Below, piece by piece: positions 37,095 to 45,690 of a stretch of 64,000 nucleotides of DNA. Both the position numbers and the translations under genes were made by a program. This DNA comes from Leptospira ilyithenensis (lineage in GTDB: Bacteria; Spirochaetota; Leptospiria; Leptospirales; Leptospiraceae). The stretch is taken from the NCBI RefSeq assembly GCF_004771005.1, contig NZ_RQHV01000043.1, positions 124,001 through 188,000 of the forward strand, in the 5' to 3' direction. The stretch's first letter is position 1, and every line of letters starts with the position of its first letter. Below the pieces are notes generated by a model, which did no database searches, was not told the origin of the DNA, and saw nothing but the letters and a program-made list of their open reading frames with translations.

Positions 37095-39646
37095 GATTCT
37101 ACCTGAATCAAATTTTCTTGTATGAACTTTTCCAATTTGTCCAAATTGATGCGTGCCGTTTTGAAATCGGGTTTCATCTGCAAAGCGATCTCCCATTCGT
37201 TTCTCGCTTCGGAGTACCTTTGAAGACGAAAGAAAATACTTCCTAAATTATTTCTGGCATGGTGATTGTTCGGCACCAGTGCGAGAGAGGTGGAATAAAA
37301 CTCGATCGCCTCTTCCATTCGCTCCAATAAAGAAAGACAATTGGCAGTTCTGAAAAGCAGAAACGGATTTTCTCGGGAACGTTTTAACGCCTCCTTGTAT
37401 TCGCTCAATGCTTCTTTGTATTTTTTTTCTGCGTACAAATTGTCCGCAGATTCAATCACGGATGTAAGACTTCGGATTTCCACAAGCGGTTTCGGAACTT
37501 TTTGAATCTCTTCGGGAGTGAGAGTGTTTTTGAGACTTTCGATTTTTGTTTGGATTTGTAAAGCGACCTGATCATCCGGATTCGACTCTAAAGCTTTCTG
37601 AATCAAAAACTCCCCTCTTCGATAAACACCTAACTCAAAATAGATTTCGGCCAGACTGATCAGATTGTTGAAATCGAGAGGTTCTCGAAGGTACAACCTT
37701 TCGCCCACATCTGCGGCTTCATTCATTAAATTCAGATTTTTGTAAGACAAAGAAAGAAGATAAACGGATTCGTTATTTGCAGGATTGATATCAATGAATT
37801 GATTCAAACATTCCACCGCACGGGAATATTCTTTTGTTTCAAAATATAGTTTTCCAAGCAGTTTCAACAGATCGGAGAAATTCGGATTTTCTTTGAACAA
37901 CTCCTCAATGGATTGAATGGCTTCTTCCGTATTTCCGCCGCTCAGCAATTGATGCGTATCCGTAAGACCGGAAGGAAGTTCCGGTGTCGGAAAAAATTTT
38001 GCCTCGCTTATGTCAGGGTCATAACTAATCTTCAAAAGAGAAAGATCGTCTATTAAAAAGCCTTTGGACTTGATCCCTTTGAAAATTCCTTCCAGGTCGC
38101 CTCCCGCTTCTTCCACACGGTACAAAAACTGCATCTCATCCGTATTGATAGTCTCGTAACCCGGATCGTCTTCCTCCTGCGCAAAATCATCCCTTCCATC
38201 GGATCCGGTGATAACAACATCATCCGGCATCAGTTGAAACATCCGAACGAAAAATTTCTCTTCTATATCCGGGGTTCCCAATTTGCGAATCGTAAGCTCC
38301 TCTTCCAAAAAGGAAGCTTTCCCATCTCGTAAGAGCACAGTCCAGGGATGTTCCGCATTGATATAATACATAACGCCTGTTTTTGCTTCTACAAGCCCCA
38401 TACAGACAGAAATGAACATCGAACCTTCAAAGGAACGAAATACGTTTTGAAGATCCAAAAATCTTTCTTTCAACCAAACTTCAGGATATACCTTCTGATT
38501 TTTTGTAATCCGCGAGCGCATAAGTCCCGCATTGAATACGACACCTAATACGAGAGCACCGCCCGCTCCCTGGATGGATTTGCCCATCGCATCACCGTTG
38601 ATAAATACTGTATATTCCTGGTCTTGCAATGAAATAGTATCTGTGATGCAAATATCTCCTCCGATCTCGGACTTCCATTTCCTAAAACTGAATTTTTTCT
38701 TCTGATCGATCAGAAATTCCGTTTTGACCGTTTTTGAGTTATTATTGTTAGGCTGCAAAGGTTGCAACAAAAGTGAGGTGAGATAATAATCCCCGTCCTG
38801 TCTCTCCTTTAAATCCTGAACCACTTTCAAACTCTGGTTCAGTTCCTCCGTCCTTTGTTCTACTTTGCTCTCCAGATTTTGAGTGAAGTCCTGAATCTGC
38901 GAAGTCATCCGATTGAAAGTATTGGCAAGTTCACCGATTTCATCCTGATTTTGCAAGGAAATCCGATGACTCAGATCCCCCGATCCGATCAATTTGGCTC
39001 CGGCGGTGAGTTCTTGGATGGGCCTTGAAAAAAAGATAGCACTATAAACCGCAATGATGATTCCGATAAAAAACAAAATACTTGCGCCTAAAATGATGGT
39101 AGTCCTTGTCTGAACTACGGGTGCGTAAACTTCTTCTTTATCAAACTCGAATATAGCTGCACCCACGCGGATTTTTTTGTCCCTGTATTCGATAAAAATG
39201 GGATAAGTGAAACGAAGAATGGATCCGCTCGGGGATTCTACCTCTTTGAAATCGAGTTTTTTCAAACTGAAATAATAATCCAACTCATTCCGAGGAACGG
39301 GTTTGCCTAAATGGTTTTCATTGATTTCTGCAACATAACGTCCGTCTATATTGACTACATAGGCATCCAACAACCCGGAAAGCTGGGATGTTTTTAAACG
39401 GGATAAGGCAGTGCTTGTTGCATCAAACGTTTCATTGATCAACAACTCTTCCGTGGCGAGATTGGAAATATTGTCTCCAAGGTTCAAACAAACTTCAAAT
39501 GTTTTGTCAAGCAAGATCGCTTGATTACGATAGAGAATGATGAGTGAAAGGGGACCTACGCATAAAAATACAACACCTGTAACAATTAGAATCATCTTGG
39601 TTCGGATCTTTATTTTTTGGAACGGGAGAAAGATTCTTTTCATCAT
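37091..39646 (-). CDS. HAMP-SpoIIE/PP2C phosphatase sensor with C-terminal TPR repeats
   Basis: 851 residues. Order: cytoplasmic start, TM helix (about 19-40), periplasmic sensor to about residue 180 (AYVVNIDGRYVAEIN, a dCache-like pattern), second TM, HAMP (FSRPIQELTAGAKLIGSGDLSHRI), coiled coil (LESKVEQRTEELNQSL), then a SpoIIE/PP2C domain (SEIGGDICITD, FINGDAMGKSIQGAGGALVLG, VVITGSDGRDDF), and five or so TPRs to the end. The PP2C motifs are the divergent leptospiral type. It likely reads a periplasmic signal and acts on an antagonist of an anti-sigma factor. Its stop overlaps the binding-protein start (ATGA). Confidence 0.88.
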   Translation of the reverse strand: MMKRIFLPFQKIKIRTKMILIVTGVVFLCVGPLSLIILYRNQAILLDKTFEVCLNLGDNISNLATEELLINETFDATSTALSRLKTSQLSGLLDAYVVNIDGRYVAEINENHLGKPVPRNELDYYFSLKKLDFKEVESPSGSILRFTYPIFIEYRDKKIRVGAAIFEFDKEEVYAPVVQTRTTIILGASILFFIGIIIAVYSAIFFSRPIQELTAGAKLIGSGDLSHRISLQNQDEIGELANTFNRMTSQIQDFTQNLESKVEQRTEELNQSLKVVQDLKERQDGDYYLTSLLLQPLQPNNNNSKTVKTEFLIDQKKKFSFRKWKSEIGGDICITDTISLQDQEYTVFINGDAMGKSIQGAGGALVLGVVFNAGLMRSRITKNQKVYPEVWLKERFLDLQNVFRSFEGSMFISVCMGLVEAKTGVMYYINAEHPWTVLLRDGKASFLEEELTIRKLGTPDIEEKFFVRMFQLMPDDVVITGSDGRDDFAQEEDDPGYETINTDEMQFLYRVEEAGGDLEGIFKGIKSKGFLIDDLSLLKISYDPDISEAKFFPTPELPSGLTDTHQLLSGGNTEEAIQSIEELFKENPNFSDLLKLLGKLYFETKEYSRAVECLNQFIDINPANNESVYLLSLSYKNLNLMNEAADVGERLYLREPLDFNNLISLAEIYFELGVYRRGEFLIQKALESNPDDQVALQIQTKIESLKNTLTPEEIQKVPKPLVEIRSLTSVIESADNLYAEKKYKEALSEYKEALKRSRENPFLLFRTANCLSLLERMEEAIEFYSTSLALVPNNHHARNNLGSIFFRLQRYSEARNEWEIALQMKPDFKTARINLDKLEKFIQENLIQVES

Positions 39647-40101
39647 TTATAATTAACAATATAAAATATATAAAAACGACAATATGATTTCTGGAAACTG
39701 GGTAAAAAATAGTTTCCTTAACAAAAGTTTTAATTCTCCTTAAACAAATGCATTGGTCAAGTATTAAAAAAAATATAATCATTTTAAATCAGAAGAAATT
39801 TTTTGACTGATTTCATATAGCATAACAAATGATATATGGCAAATGACTAAACAGGCTGAAACACCGGAATTCTCGCATAAATCGAATGAACGGAGTTCAC
39901 AAAGTGAAATCAAACTGACATAATCAGTTTGAATGAACGACTGTTCACGAAAACAAAAAAGATTTTTTTACAAATCAAGGAAACTTTCTGATGCGGAACG
40001 TGAGCGCTCCCGATTGGCTCCACTTCACACATGTTAACTGTCAATGGTCGGGCTGTTCCGGGATCCAGCGTTCGCTCCCGCCAAACATGGTTTTACCTAT
40101 G
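39647..40101. promoter_or_regulatory. Upstream region of the sensor/receptor operon with two dyads
   Basis: About 450 bp without a gene. Two adjacent inverted repeats lie about 280 bp before the sensor start: AAACTGA-5-TCAGTTT (39911-39929) and TGAAC-4-GTTCA (39933-39946). These could be operator sites for the operon. A GC-richer stretch (39990-40080) resembles the intergenic GC-rich elements elsewhere in the window. Confidence 0.35.
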
Positions 40102-40135
40102 GCAAAGCCCGAACCTGTTACAGTTCGGGCTTTGC
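40102..40135. terminator. Long perfect hairpin after the GTG-start lipoprotein gene
   Basis: GCAAAGCCCGAAC and its complement GTTCGGGCTTTGC form a 13-bp perfect stem. For the leftward gene ending at 40156 the T-run (TTTTTTTTG) comes before the hairpin rather than after it. It is a terminator by position and strength, but of unusual polarity. Confidence 0.5.
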
Positions 40136-40155
40136 AAAAAAAAGAAAGTATTGAA

Positions 40156-40683
40156 CTAATCTACAGGATAACCTAATTGTTGCAATGTTAGGTTGGTGAT
40201 TTTCTTATAAAAATAACCAGATCTAACGGTATTTTGTCCGCCGACAAGGCCGCCGAGAGCATAAGAGATCTCAATTTTATGTTGGTCGATCACTTTTCCT
40301 TTTGCATCTTTGATTGTCAGATCCAAATCGATGGAATCCGCACCTGCAAGACTACCGATCCAAATAGCAACTCCTTCGGAACGAAATCTGGCATCATTGA
40401 TTTTGATTTCGATCGTTTCCTTCGCTTTTTCGGAAATTACGCCTTTTTCTTTTAATGCGGATTTATAATAATCAAGAAAACTATTTTCATTGAAAATATT
40501 GTTACTTTTTATTTCTGCTTCCGCTTCCGGTAAATAAGAAACCGCAAATTTGTCGCCTAATTTAACCGAACTATAGTTTGGTGCCTGAAAATCACCCACT
40601 CGCTTTGCCGTTGTACTACAGTTAACGGTAAGTCCGATAACGAGTGCTAAAATAATATATGTAGATTTGTTAAAATTAATCAC
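40156..40683 (-). CDS. Small lipoprotein, GTG start
   Basis: 175 residues. GTG at 40683 is chosen because a perfect AAAGGAGG lies five bases upstream; the overlapping ATG reads straight into TGA. Lipobox LTVNCS (about residue 22). The mature part (YSSVKLGDKFAVSYLP, IEIKINDARFRSEG, DSIDLDLTIKDAKGKVIDQHK) resembles DUF4410-type outer-membrane lipoproteins, a weak match. Likely surface or periplasmic; function unknown. Confidence 0.7.
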   Translation of the reverse strand: MINFNKSTYIILALVIGLTVNCSTTAKRVGDFQAPNYSSVKLGDKFAVSYLPEAEAEIKSNNIFNENSFLDYYKSALKEKGVISEKAKETIEIKINDARFRSEGVAIWIGSLAGADSIDLDLTIKDAKGKVIDQHKIEISYALGGLVGGQNTVRSGYFYKKITNLTLQQLGYPVD

Positions 40684-40802
40684 ATAATCCTCCTTTGGTT
40701 ATGCCCATCGTTCCGAACACTTGTATGGGAAAAAGCAAAAAAATTTTAAAACGGAGAATATAAAAACATGACAATACTGCAAAAATAATATAAATTCAGA
40801 CT

Positions 40803-41678
40803 ATGATCCCTGCATTGGCTTTTTGTCTGGAACATCCTGAATTGATCCTCAGTTCAGTCCCTGAGGATTTTGCCAAGGCCAGGGAAAATTTACCCTTTCA
40901 CAAAAGAAAAAAAATCGCAGTTTATTTTGGCTTTCTGCCTAGTTCAGTGAATGTTCTGGGGAAGATAACGGAAACTGCCATTCTGGAGGGTTACCTTCCC
41001 GCATTTCGGAAGTTATATCGCATCTCCATTTACCAAAAAGCATTCCATCATCTAGTATTTCTCAATCGGTTTCTCTTTGATTTTTTTGGGCTCGCTCAAA
41101 AAAGAGGATGGAAGGAAAAATGGGACATCCTCTTTCTAAAGGATCTTTCTTTTCGGTTTCCTGACTCTTCTTCAAAGAATAACAAATATCAGTCTGTATT
41201 TCAAACTTATGAGGAAGTGAAACGGTTTTGTCCGGAGTGGAAAGTGCATTCCCTTGCCCATTTGTACGAACTGGAAAAAAAGATGATCTATCTCATTGGA
41301 AAAAACGAATTTACAGGTCACGACGAAATCTATCCTTCCCCACCGACCGAAGGAGAAAATTGGATGATTCCCGTCGGCACAAGAAAACAGTTGTTTGATG
41401 AATCCAAAGCCCAACACAATTGTGTTTTCAGTTACGATTCGGACATCTTGGCGGGAAAATATTATATCTATCGGATTTTAATCCCGGAAAGGTGCACTCT
41501 CTCACTGCTGCGAATCAATGGAGATTGGTATTTGGACCAAGTTTCCTCCGCATTTAACAAAAAAGTTAAAAAGGAAACCGCAGAAAAGATAGAGCTTTGG
41601 CGGATGCAAAATGGAATTCTAATCCTCGGTGATGTATTTCGAATCGGGATTCCGCCGAATTGGGTCTTTACCAGGTAA
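40803..41678 (+). CDS. PcfJ-like domain protein
   Basis: 291 residues, no signal peptide. The C-terminal part (about 190-280) carries the PcfJ-like pattern: RKQLFDESKAQHNCVFSY (usual form L..EG..MHHCV..Y), YYIYRIL, CTLSLLRINGDWYLDQVSSAFNKKV. PcfJ-like proteins are found on plasmids, phages and scattered chromosomal islands, with unproven function. The N-terminal half is helical and not recognised. It stands alone just upstream of a GC-rich hairpin repeat, in a decaying region, so recent acquisition is possible but not shown by composition. Confidence 0.6.
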   Translation: MIPALAFCLEHPELILSSVPEDFAKARENLPFHKRKKIAVYFGFLPSSVNVLGKITETAILEGYLPAFRKLYRISIYQKAFHHLVFLNRFLFDFFGLAQKRGWKEKWDILFLKDLSFRFPDSSSKNNKYQSVFQTYEEVKRFCPEWKVHSLAHLYELEKKMIYLIGKNEFTGHDEIYPSPPTEGENWMIPVGTRKQLFDESKAQHNCVFSYDSDILAGKYYIYRILIPERCTLSLLRINGDWYLDQVSSAFNKKVKKETAEKIELWRMQNGILILGDVFRIGIPPNWVFTR

Positions 41679-41799
41679 TGCGTTCTAAGTTCCACGCTCC
41701 TTTGCGCGAAACATTCGTTTGCTTTAATGGAAAAATGGAGAGATTGACATATTGCTTTTGGTGTGGCGCATCGGATGTGTTAGATGAATCAGATTTGAT

Positions 41800-41905
41800 C
41801 GGACCCCCGACCGGGCTCTTCCGCGACTACGCCTTTCGGCTTCGGTCCTTCGGACGGCGACCTTACGTCGCCTCGCTTCGATCCCTTGCAGGGGGAGGGG
41901 GTCGT
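41800..41905. repeat. GC-rich hairpin repeat, copy 1
   Basis: Shares with 47730-47815 the blocks CGACCGGGCTCTT (41808-41820) and CCTTCGGACGGCG (about 41848-41859) and ends in GGGGGAGG-type G-runs. It holds a perfect hairpin GGCGAC-CTTAC-GTCGCC (41856-41872). The corresponding stem in copy 2 has a G-U wobble at one pair, so the stem is kept. A REP-like non-coding element, far more GC-rich than its surroundings. Confidence 0.6.
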
Positions 41906-42301
41906 TTAAATAGGGTTAGTTTTTAGGAGGCGCAGGGGATTTATGGAATAAGTTGATTTAAAACCAACCATTTCCCTCTGGAAATCCCTGAGGACTTGCT
42001 TCTGAAGAACGATCATATTCAAAAGAAAATCCTGCTCCTTGTCTTCCCATTTCGCTTCAGTTGTGATAAACGTCTGTTTTGTGACGGAAGTGAAGTTTAC
42101 AGAATCAACAATATCTGTTTTTATACCGGAAGATCGGGATTCCAAAGCCTCCTGCTCCAATTCCCACTCAAAGCTTGCGACCACTATATCCGAATTTGCA
42201 AAAAGAAAAGAAGGACTTATAAATAAAAAGAGAAACAAAAATGAATTTCTAACCAATAATAGTTTTGTTATTTTCCGCAAGAAATCCACAGTAACAGCCA
42301 T
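41906..42301 (-). CDS. Exported hypothetical protein, possibly cut at its C-terminus
   Basis: 131 residues with a long N-terminal region and signal peptide (LLLVRNSFLFLFLFISPSFLFANS). The mature part is about 95 residues (IVVASFEWELEQEALESRSSG...), not recognised. The stop falls at the edge of the GC-rich repeat, so the original C-terminus may have been replaced. Bases 42302-42560 upstream show no gene. Confidence 0.45.
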   Translation of the reverse strand: MAVTVDFLRKITKLLLVRNSFLFLFLFISPSFLFANSDIVVASFEWELEQEALESRSSGIKTDIVDSVNFTSVTKQTFITTEAKWEDKEQDFLLNMIVLQKQVLRDFQREMVGFKSTYSINPLRLLKTNPI

Positions 42302-42565
42302 TACAACCTAATCAATTTAGATAGAGCAAGTTTTTTTATAAGGGAGATTTGTTTTTTTGCACTTCTTGTGCTGGAGTTTTGCTTTGGCTAAGGGACTTTA
42401 CAAGTTACAAACAGCGGCAATCATATGGAAGTTACGTATTTATAAATGGAACTAGACCCGCCACCTAATGCATTCCTACTAGCACATATTATGTGCTTTT
42501 TCCAGTCCATTTCCCTTTCCAAGAAAATTTTTACAAATAAGTTTGTCTTTTTTAACTTATAATGC

Positions 42566-42714
42566 CTAACCCATGTTCGTCCTACTTCCACCCCACTCGC
42601 TTTTCCGCTCCGCGGGCGAGTGTCCGAGCCTTGCTCCCTATGGGTCGCAACTCTGTCATTTCGCGAACAACTTCTACTATACCATTGGGTTCGCTCAGGT
42701 ATTCGATCTGGGCA
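42566..42714 (-). repeat. 5S-derived repeat unit A
   Basis: Related to units at 48057-48198 and 48415-48567. On the minus strand it contains an inverted copy of a 5S segment (TGAGCGAACCCAAT at 42697-42684), the block GCGACCCATAGGGAGCAAGG, a CACTCGC...GCGAGTG hairpin and a degenerate 5S 3' tail (GGACGAACATGGGTTA). It lies directly after the 5S terminator. Confidence 0.7.
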
Positions 42715-42715
42715 T

Positions 42716-42746
42716 AAAAAAAGCCAACCTTTCGGCTGGCTTTTTT
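42716..42746 (-). terminator. Terminator of 5S rRNA copy 1
   Basis: Read leftward, GCCAGCC-GAAA-GGTTGGC with a GNRA tetraloop and one G-U pair, preceded by an A-run and followed by TTTTTTT. The G-U pair exists only in the minus-strand RNA, which fixes the direction. Confidence 0.9.
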
Positions 42747-42763
42747 ACGAGTATGATTGCTAA

Positions 42764-42879
42764 CCCGGCGATGTCCTACTCTCCCATTGAGCGAACCCAA
42801 TAGTACCATCGGCGATGAGAAGCTTGACTTCCGTGTTCGGAATGGGAACGGGTATTGCCTTCTCTCCATTATCACCAGG
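42764..42879 (-). rRNA. rrf: 5S ribosomal RNA, copy 1
   Basis: 116 nt on the minus strand, starting CCTGGTGAT and ending ATCGCCGGG, so the two ends can pair. The conserved interior CCCGTTCCCATTCCGAACACGG is that of bacterial 5S. It is identical over its whole length to copy 2 at 48615-48730. It is not linked to 16S or 23S in this window, in keeping with the scattered rRNA genes of Leptospira. Ends are placed by pairing and may be off by one or two bases. Confidence 0.95.
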
Positions 42880-42939
42880 AGTATTTACCAGATGCCTGGA
42901 TAATACTCCTATGTCAATTCCATTTATAAAAAAAGTTTC

Positions 42940-43920
42940 TCATTTTCCGCTTAAATTGATGTCGTAAGTGACTCCAAATTTGAGACCAAAGATTTCCGTT
43001 TTCTTTTCACTTCCAAAAGCAATTGCTTCCACAACGGTAGGAACAATGATTCCGGCGGAGGCGGCACCCGAAGGCGTTGCGGAAACAGAAACTCCGATAG
43101 GAGAAGTAGACTTAGTTTTGATGGATTCGCTATCCAAGCTGGCAAAAACACGAAGACCGCTTAGCACCTGTACCGTGGCTCCTGCAGCTATCTTAGTGCT
43201 AGACATCTGGAATCCACCACTTCCTGTTTCGTAAGTAGCAAGTCCCGTTGTCGTAGTAAGACCTTCCCTATTATAAGCTCCCGAACCTTGGATTAAAAAA
43301 GGCCCGTATACAAGCACATCGGCAAATACGGTCACAGTCGGATTGACATCGTATTCCAAACCAACACCGAGCAATCCGGAAGTTCCTCTTGCAGATAAGG
43401 TTTCATCGCCGATTCCCAGAGGGCTTCCCAGATAGATGGACGATGTTTGTAATGAATGACGATAGTTTCGAATGACATACTTCGGCACAATACGCAAGTT
43501 AGTTTGCGGAGAAAGAACGGCACCAAACGTAAAGTCAGTGAAACCCATATAATATTCTCCCTCCTTCAATCCTATTCCGGTTTGATACACGGAATTCCAT
43601 TCATAATTTTTCGGGAACCTATTGAAGTTAATTCCCGCTACAATATGAGTTAAAACACCCGCATTGATTCCATGATAATATTCGGCCCCGAATTGATTAA
43701 AAAGTCCCAAGCCGCCTTGGTTCTTCCAATCCAAATCAAGCTGACCGCCAATGATATTTGCAAGTTGGTAACGTTTTTCCAAATCAGACTGAACAGATCC
43801 TAGAAAAAGACCTCCTTTGAGTCGAAATGCATTTCCTTCGACCTTGCCTTGGGCAGAAAGATTTGCCCCAAAAAGTATAGCCGTTAAGGCTATGAAAGCT
43901 AGATTTCGGTTAAATTTCAT
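42940..43920 (-). CDS. Outer-membrane beta-barrel protein of unknown function
   Basis: 326 residues; AAGGAA upstream of the ATG; signal peptide MKFNRNLAFIALTAILFGANLSAQ. Repeated amphipathic strands (GGLFLGSVQSDLEKRY, YYMGFTDFTFGAVLS, GVGLEYDVNPTVTVFADVLVYG) suggest a 12-14-strand barrel. The Gly/Ala/Ser-rich stretch near residues 270-300 could be a loop. No catalytic motif is seen. It lies just upstream (leftward reading) of 5S copy 1, about 60 bp away. Confidence 0.65.
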   Translation of the reverse strand: MKFNRNLAFIALTAILFGANLSAQGKVEGNAFRLKGGLFLGSVQSDLEKRYQLANIIGGQLDLDWKNQGGLGLFNQFGAEYYHGINAGVLTHIVAGINFNRFPKNYEWNSVYQTGIGLKEGEYYMGFTDFTFGAVLSPQTNLRIVPKYVIRNYRHSLQTSSIYLGSPLGIGDETLSARGTSGLLGVGLEYDVNPTVTVFADVLVYGPFLIQGSGAYNREGLTTTTGLATYETGSGGFQMSSTKIAAGATVQVLSGLRVFASLDSESIKTKSTSPIGVSVSATPSGAASAGIIVPTVVEAIAFGSEKKTEIFGLKFGVTYDINLSGK

Positions 43921-44206
43921 ATATGTTCCTTGTTAGGAGAAATTCTCCCCCTTTTCCATAACAAATGAATCAGGAAAATTTTACTACTATTTGGACTGTT
44001 TTGATATGCTATTAAAAACGAAAAATAGGAATACCGAAAAGAAAGAAAAATAAAATTCAACCTTAAGAACGTAGCAATACATACTACTTCACAGAAAAGA
44101 ATTCTCTTGAATTCCTTCCTCTAATAAAATTATTTTAAATTGAATATGGCACGATTCCTTTCATTCTTAACTTGTTCCGGATGCAAAAACCAACTTTGTC
44201 TCGGAT
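43921..44206. other. Non-coding gap upstream of the barrel-protein gene
   Basis: About 285 AT-rich bases. Presumably contains the barrel gene promoter. Nothing recognisable in it. Confidence 0.3.
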
Positions 44207-44782
44207 TCAACGCATTGCCGATTCCAAAAATAGAAATTTTTTTTTACGAAAAAATTCCAAGGCTAAATCTTGGTTTGCTATCGTGTTCAATAAGACAAAC
44301 CTGCCCGGAATTTCTTTAGCAGGATCTGTAGACCATTCGATTCTTTCCCCAGGAAATATCCAAACATCGATTAGTTTATCTGCATTCAAATCATATTCAA
44401 TTCTTGCAATAATTCCAGAGAGCATCTTTGGCATCGCAAACTTATTGAAATAAATCGTGGTTTCCCAAAATTCGTCATCGTTCTCGTCTAATTTTTCAAC
44501 AAGTTTCAGGTTTCCCGGAGCAAACCAAACCCTACGATTTGGCTGTTTCCCCTTTTCATTCCAGAATTCATTGAATAACAAAATGGATTCACTCGGATTC
44601 ATTTCATTACCCCGTATCCACAAAAAATCCCGAGGGACGCCTGTTTCAAATTCATCAGTTACAACAAAGAAAGGAATTTTGAATTCTTTCAGTGCGAAGA
44701 AAGGAAGAAAGAGAAACAAAGTATAATTATAAATTTTATTTTCATCATAAAAGAAATAGAAAATGATCATAGTAAATAGCAA
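44207..44782 (-). CDS. Hypothetical protein directly after a terminator
   Basis: 191 residues at most; the ATG at 44770 is another possible start. A hydrophobic N-terminus (IIFYFFYD, YNYTLFLFLPFFAL) may be an export signal or anchor. The rest (WIRGNEMNPSESILLF, NRRVWFAPGNLKLVEK) was not recognised. Lacking a ribosome site and lying four bases after a terminator, its expression is doubtful. Confidence 0.35.
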   Translation of the reverse strand: MLFTMIIFYFFYDENKIYNYTLFLFLPFFALKEFKIPFFVVTDEFETGVPRDFLWIRGNEMNPSESILLFNEFWNEKGKQPNRRVWFAPGNLKLVEKLDENDDEFWETTIYFNKFAMPKMLSGIIARIEYDLNADKLIDVWIFPGERIEWSTDPAKEIPGRFVLLNTIANQDLALEFFRKKKFLFLESAMR

Positions 44783-44785
44783 AAA

Positions 44786-44811
44786 AAGCCCAGGTATCCC
44801 GGGCTTTTCCG
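44786..44811 (-). terminator. Terminator after the frameshifted lipoprotein gene
   Basis: Leftward AAAAGCCC-9 nt-GGGCTTTTTTT, about 20 bp after the stop at 44832. Strong rho-independent form. Confidence 0.85.
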
Positions 44812-44831
44812 TTCAAGATTTTAAAAAAATC

Positions 44832-45349
44832 TTAGAAAGCTTCATATAACGAAGTGCATCTGTTAGTTGTAGTAACGGTAGCAGCAGTAATTGCTCCGGA
44901 AGTAACGTTCGTTGTAGATGTTCCGCTCAAAAGTGAAGCAGCGAACGCCATTTTAACATAGGTTTGGTAATCAGACAAGGAAGCGGGGCTAAGAGCGGTA
45001 ATAGCAGGGAAAGTAGAATTTGCTGTTTTAATCGCTGTTAAAGTTGCCGCCGATTCTGTTACAAGATTCGATATCAAAGTGTATCTTGAGTTAGTTACTG
45101 AAGTGTCTACAGCTGTTTGAGAAGTCAAACTGCAGCCTGCTTTTGGAACCGGAGTTAAACTAACTGAGTATAAACCGGTAGTTGAAGTACTTTTGGTAAT
45201 TGTAGTACAATTTCCGGAAGTTTGGTCGTTGACGTAAAGAAGCAAAAGAGTTGCAGGAGAATTGTCATCCTCTTCTTTTTCTTACAATTTACAACTAGAA
45301 CAGAAATCAATGCAACGCAGATTCCTAGTTTGATAAGTGAGTTTTTCAT
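44832..45349 (-). pseudogene. Lipoprotein gene with a frameshift in an A/G-rich run
   Basis: The start (45349) encodes a lipoprotein leader with lipobox LVVNC, then KKKKR and nonsense. In another frame from about 45275 the expected continuation appears (EEDDNSPATLLLLYVNDQTSGNC...) and runs to the stop at 44832. The shift falls in AAGAAAAAGAAGAGG, right after the lipidated Cys, where a one- or two-base slip restores a 172-residue lipoprotein. The Ser/Thr-rich mature part matches in style the next lipoprotein upstream. It may be a pseudogene, a phase-variable gene or a sequencing error. Confidence 0.7.
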
Positions 45350-45690
45350 GGTATATCCTCTGTTTTTTCAGAATCAAACTAAATATAAAAAGATCATAAT
45401 CTATTCATTTTTGAAATAGATCCGTCGCAGCTTGCACTTGATATGATGTGAAAACGAAGACGATTTTCTGCCATCGTTCATAGAATCCTACGGATAAAAA
45501 GATGTGCCTTAGTTTGTACCACTTGTACTAGTAGCAAAGTGGAGATATTTAGTAACAGGGTTTAGGTTGATCGAGCCATTCTCCGAAAAGTTTTTGTTTC
45601 ATAGCGAATGCAACTATACGAAAATAGATAAAAATATTCTTTTTTAGAAAAAAGTTCCCTGTTTTGGAATATGCTAAAAGCTATATAATG
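45350..45690. other. Non-coding gap between two lipoprotein genes
   Basis: 340 AT-rich bases. It should hold the promoter of the frameshifted lipoprotein gene; no hairpin, repeat or small gene stood out. Confidence 0.3.
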
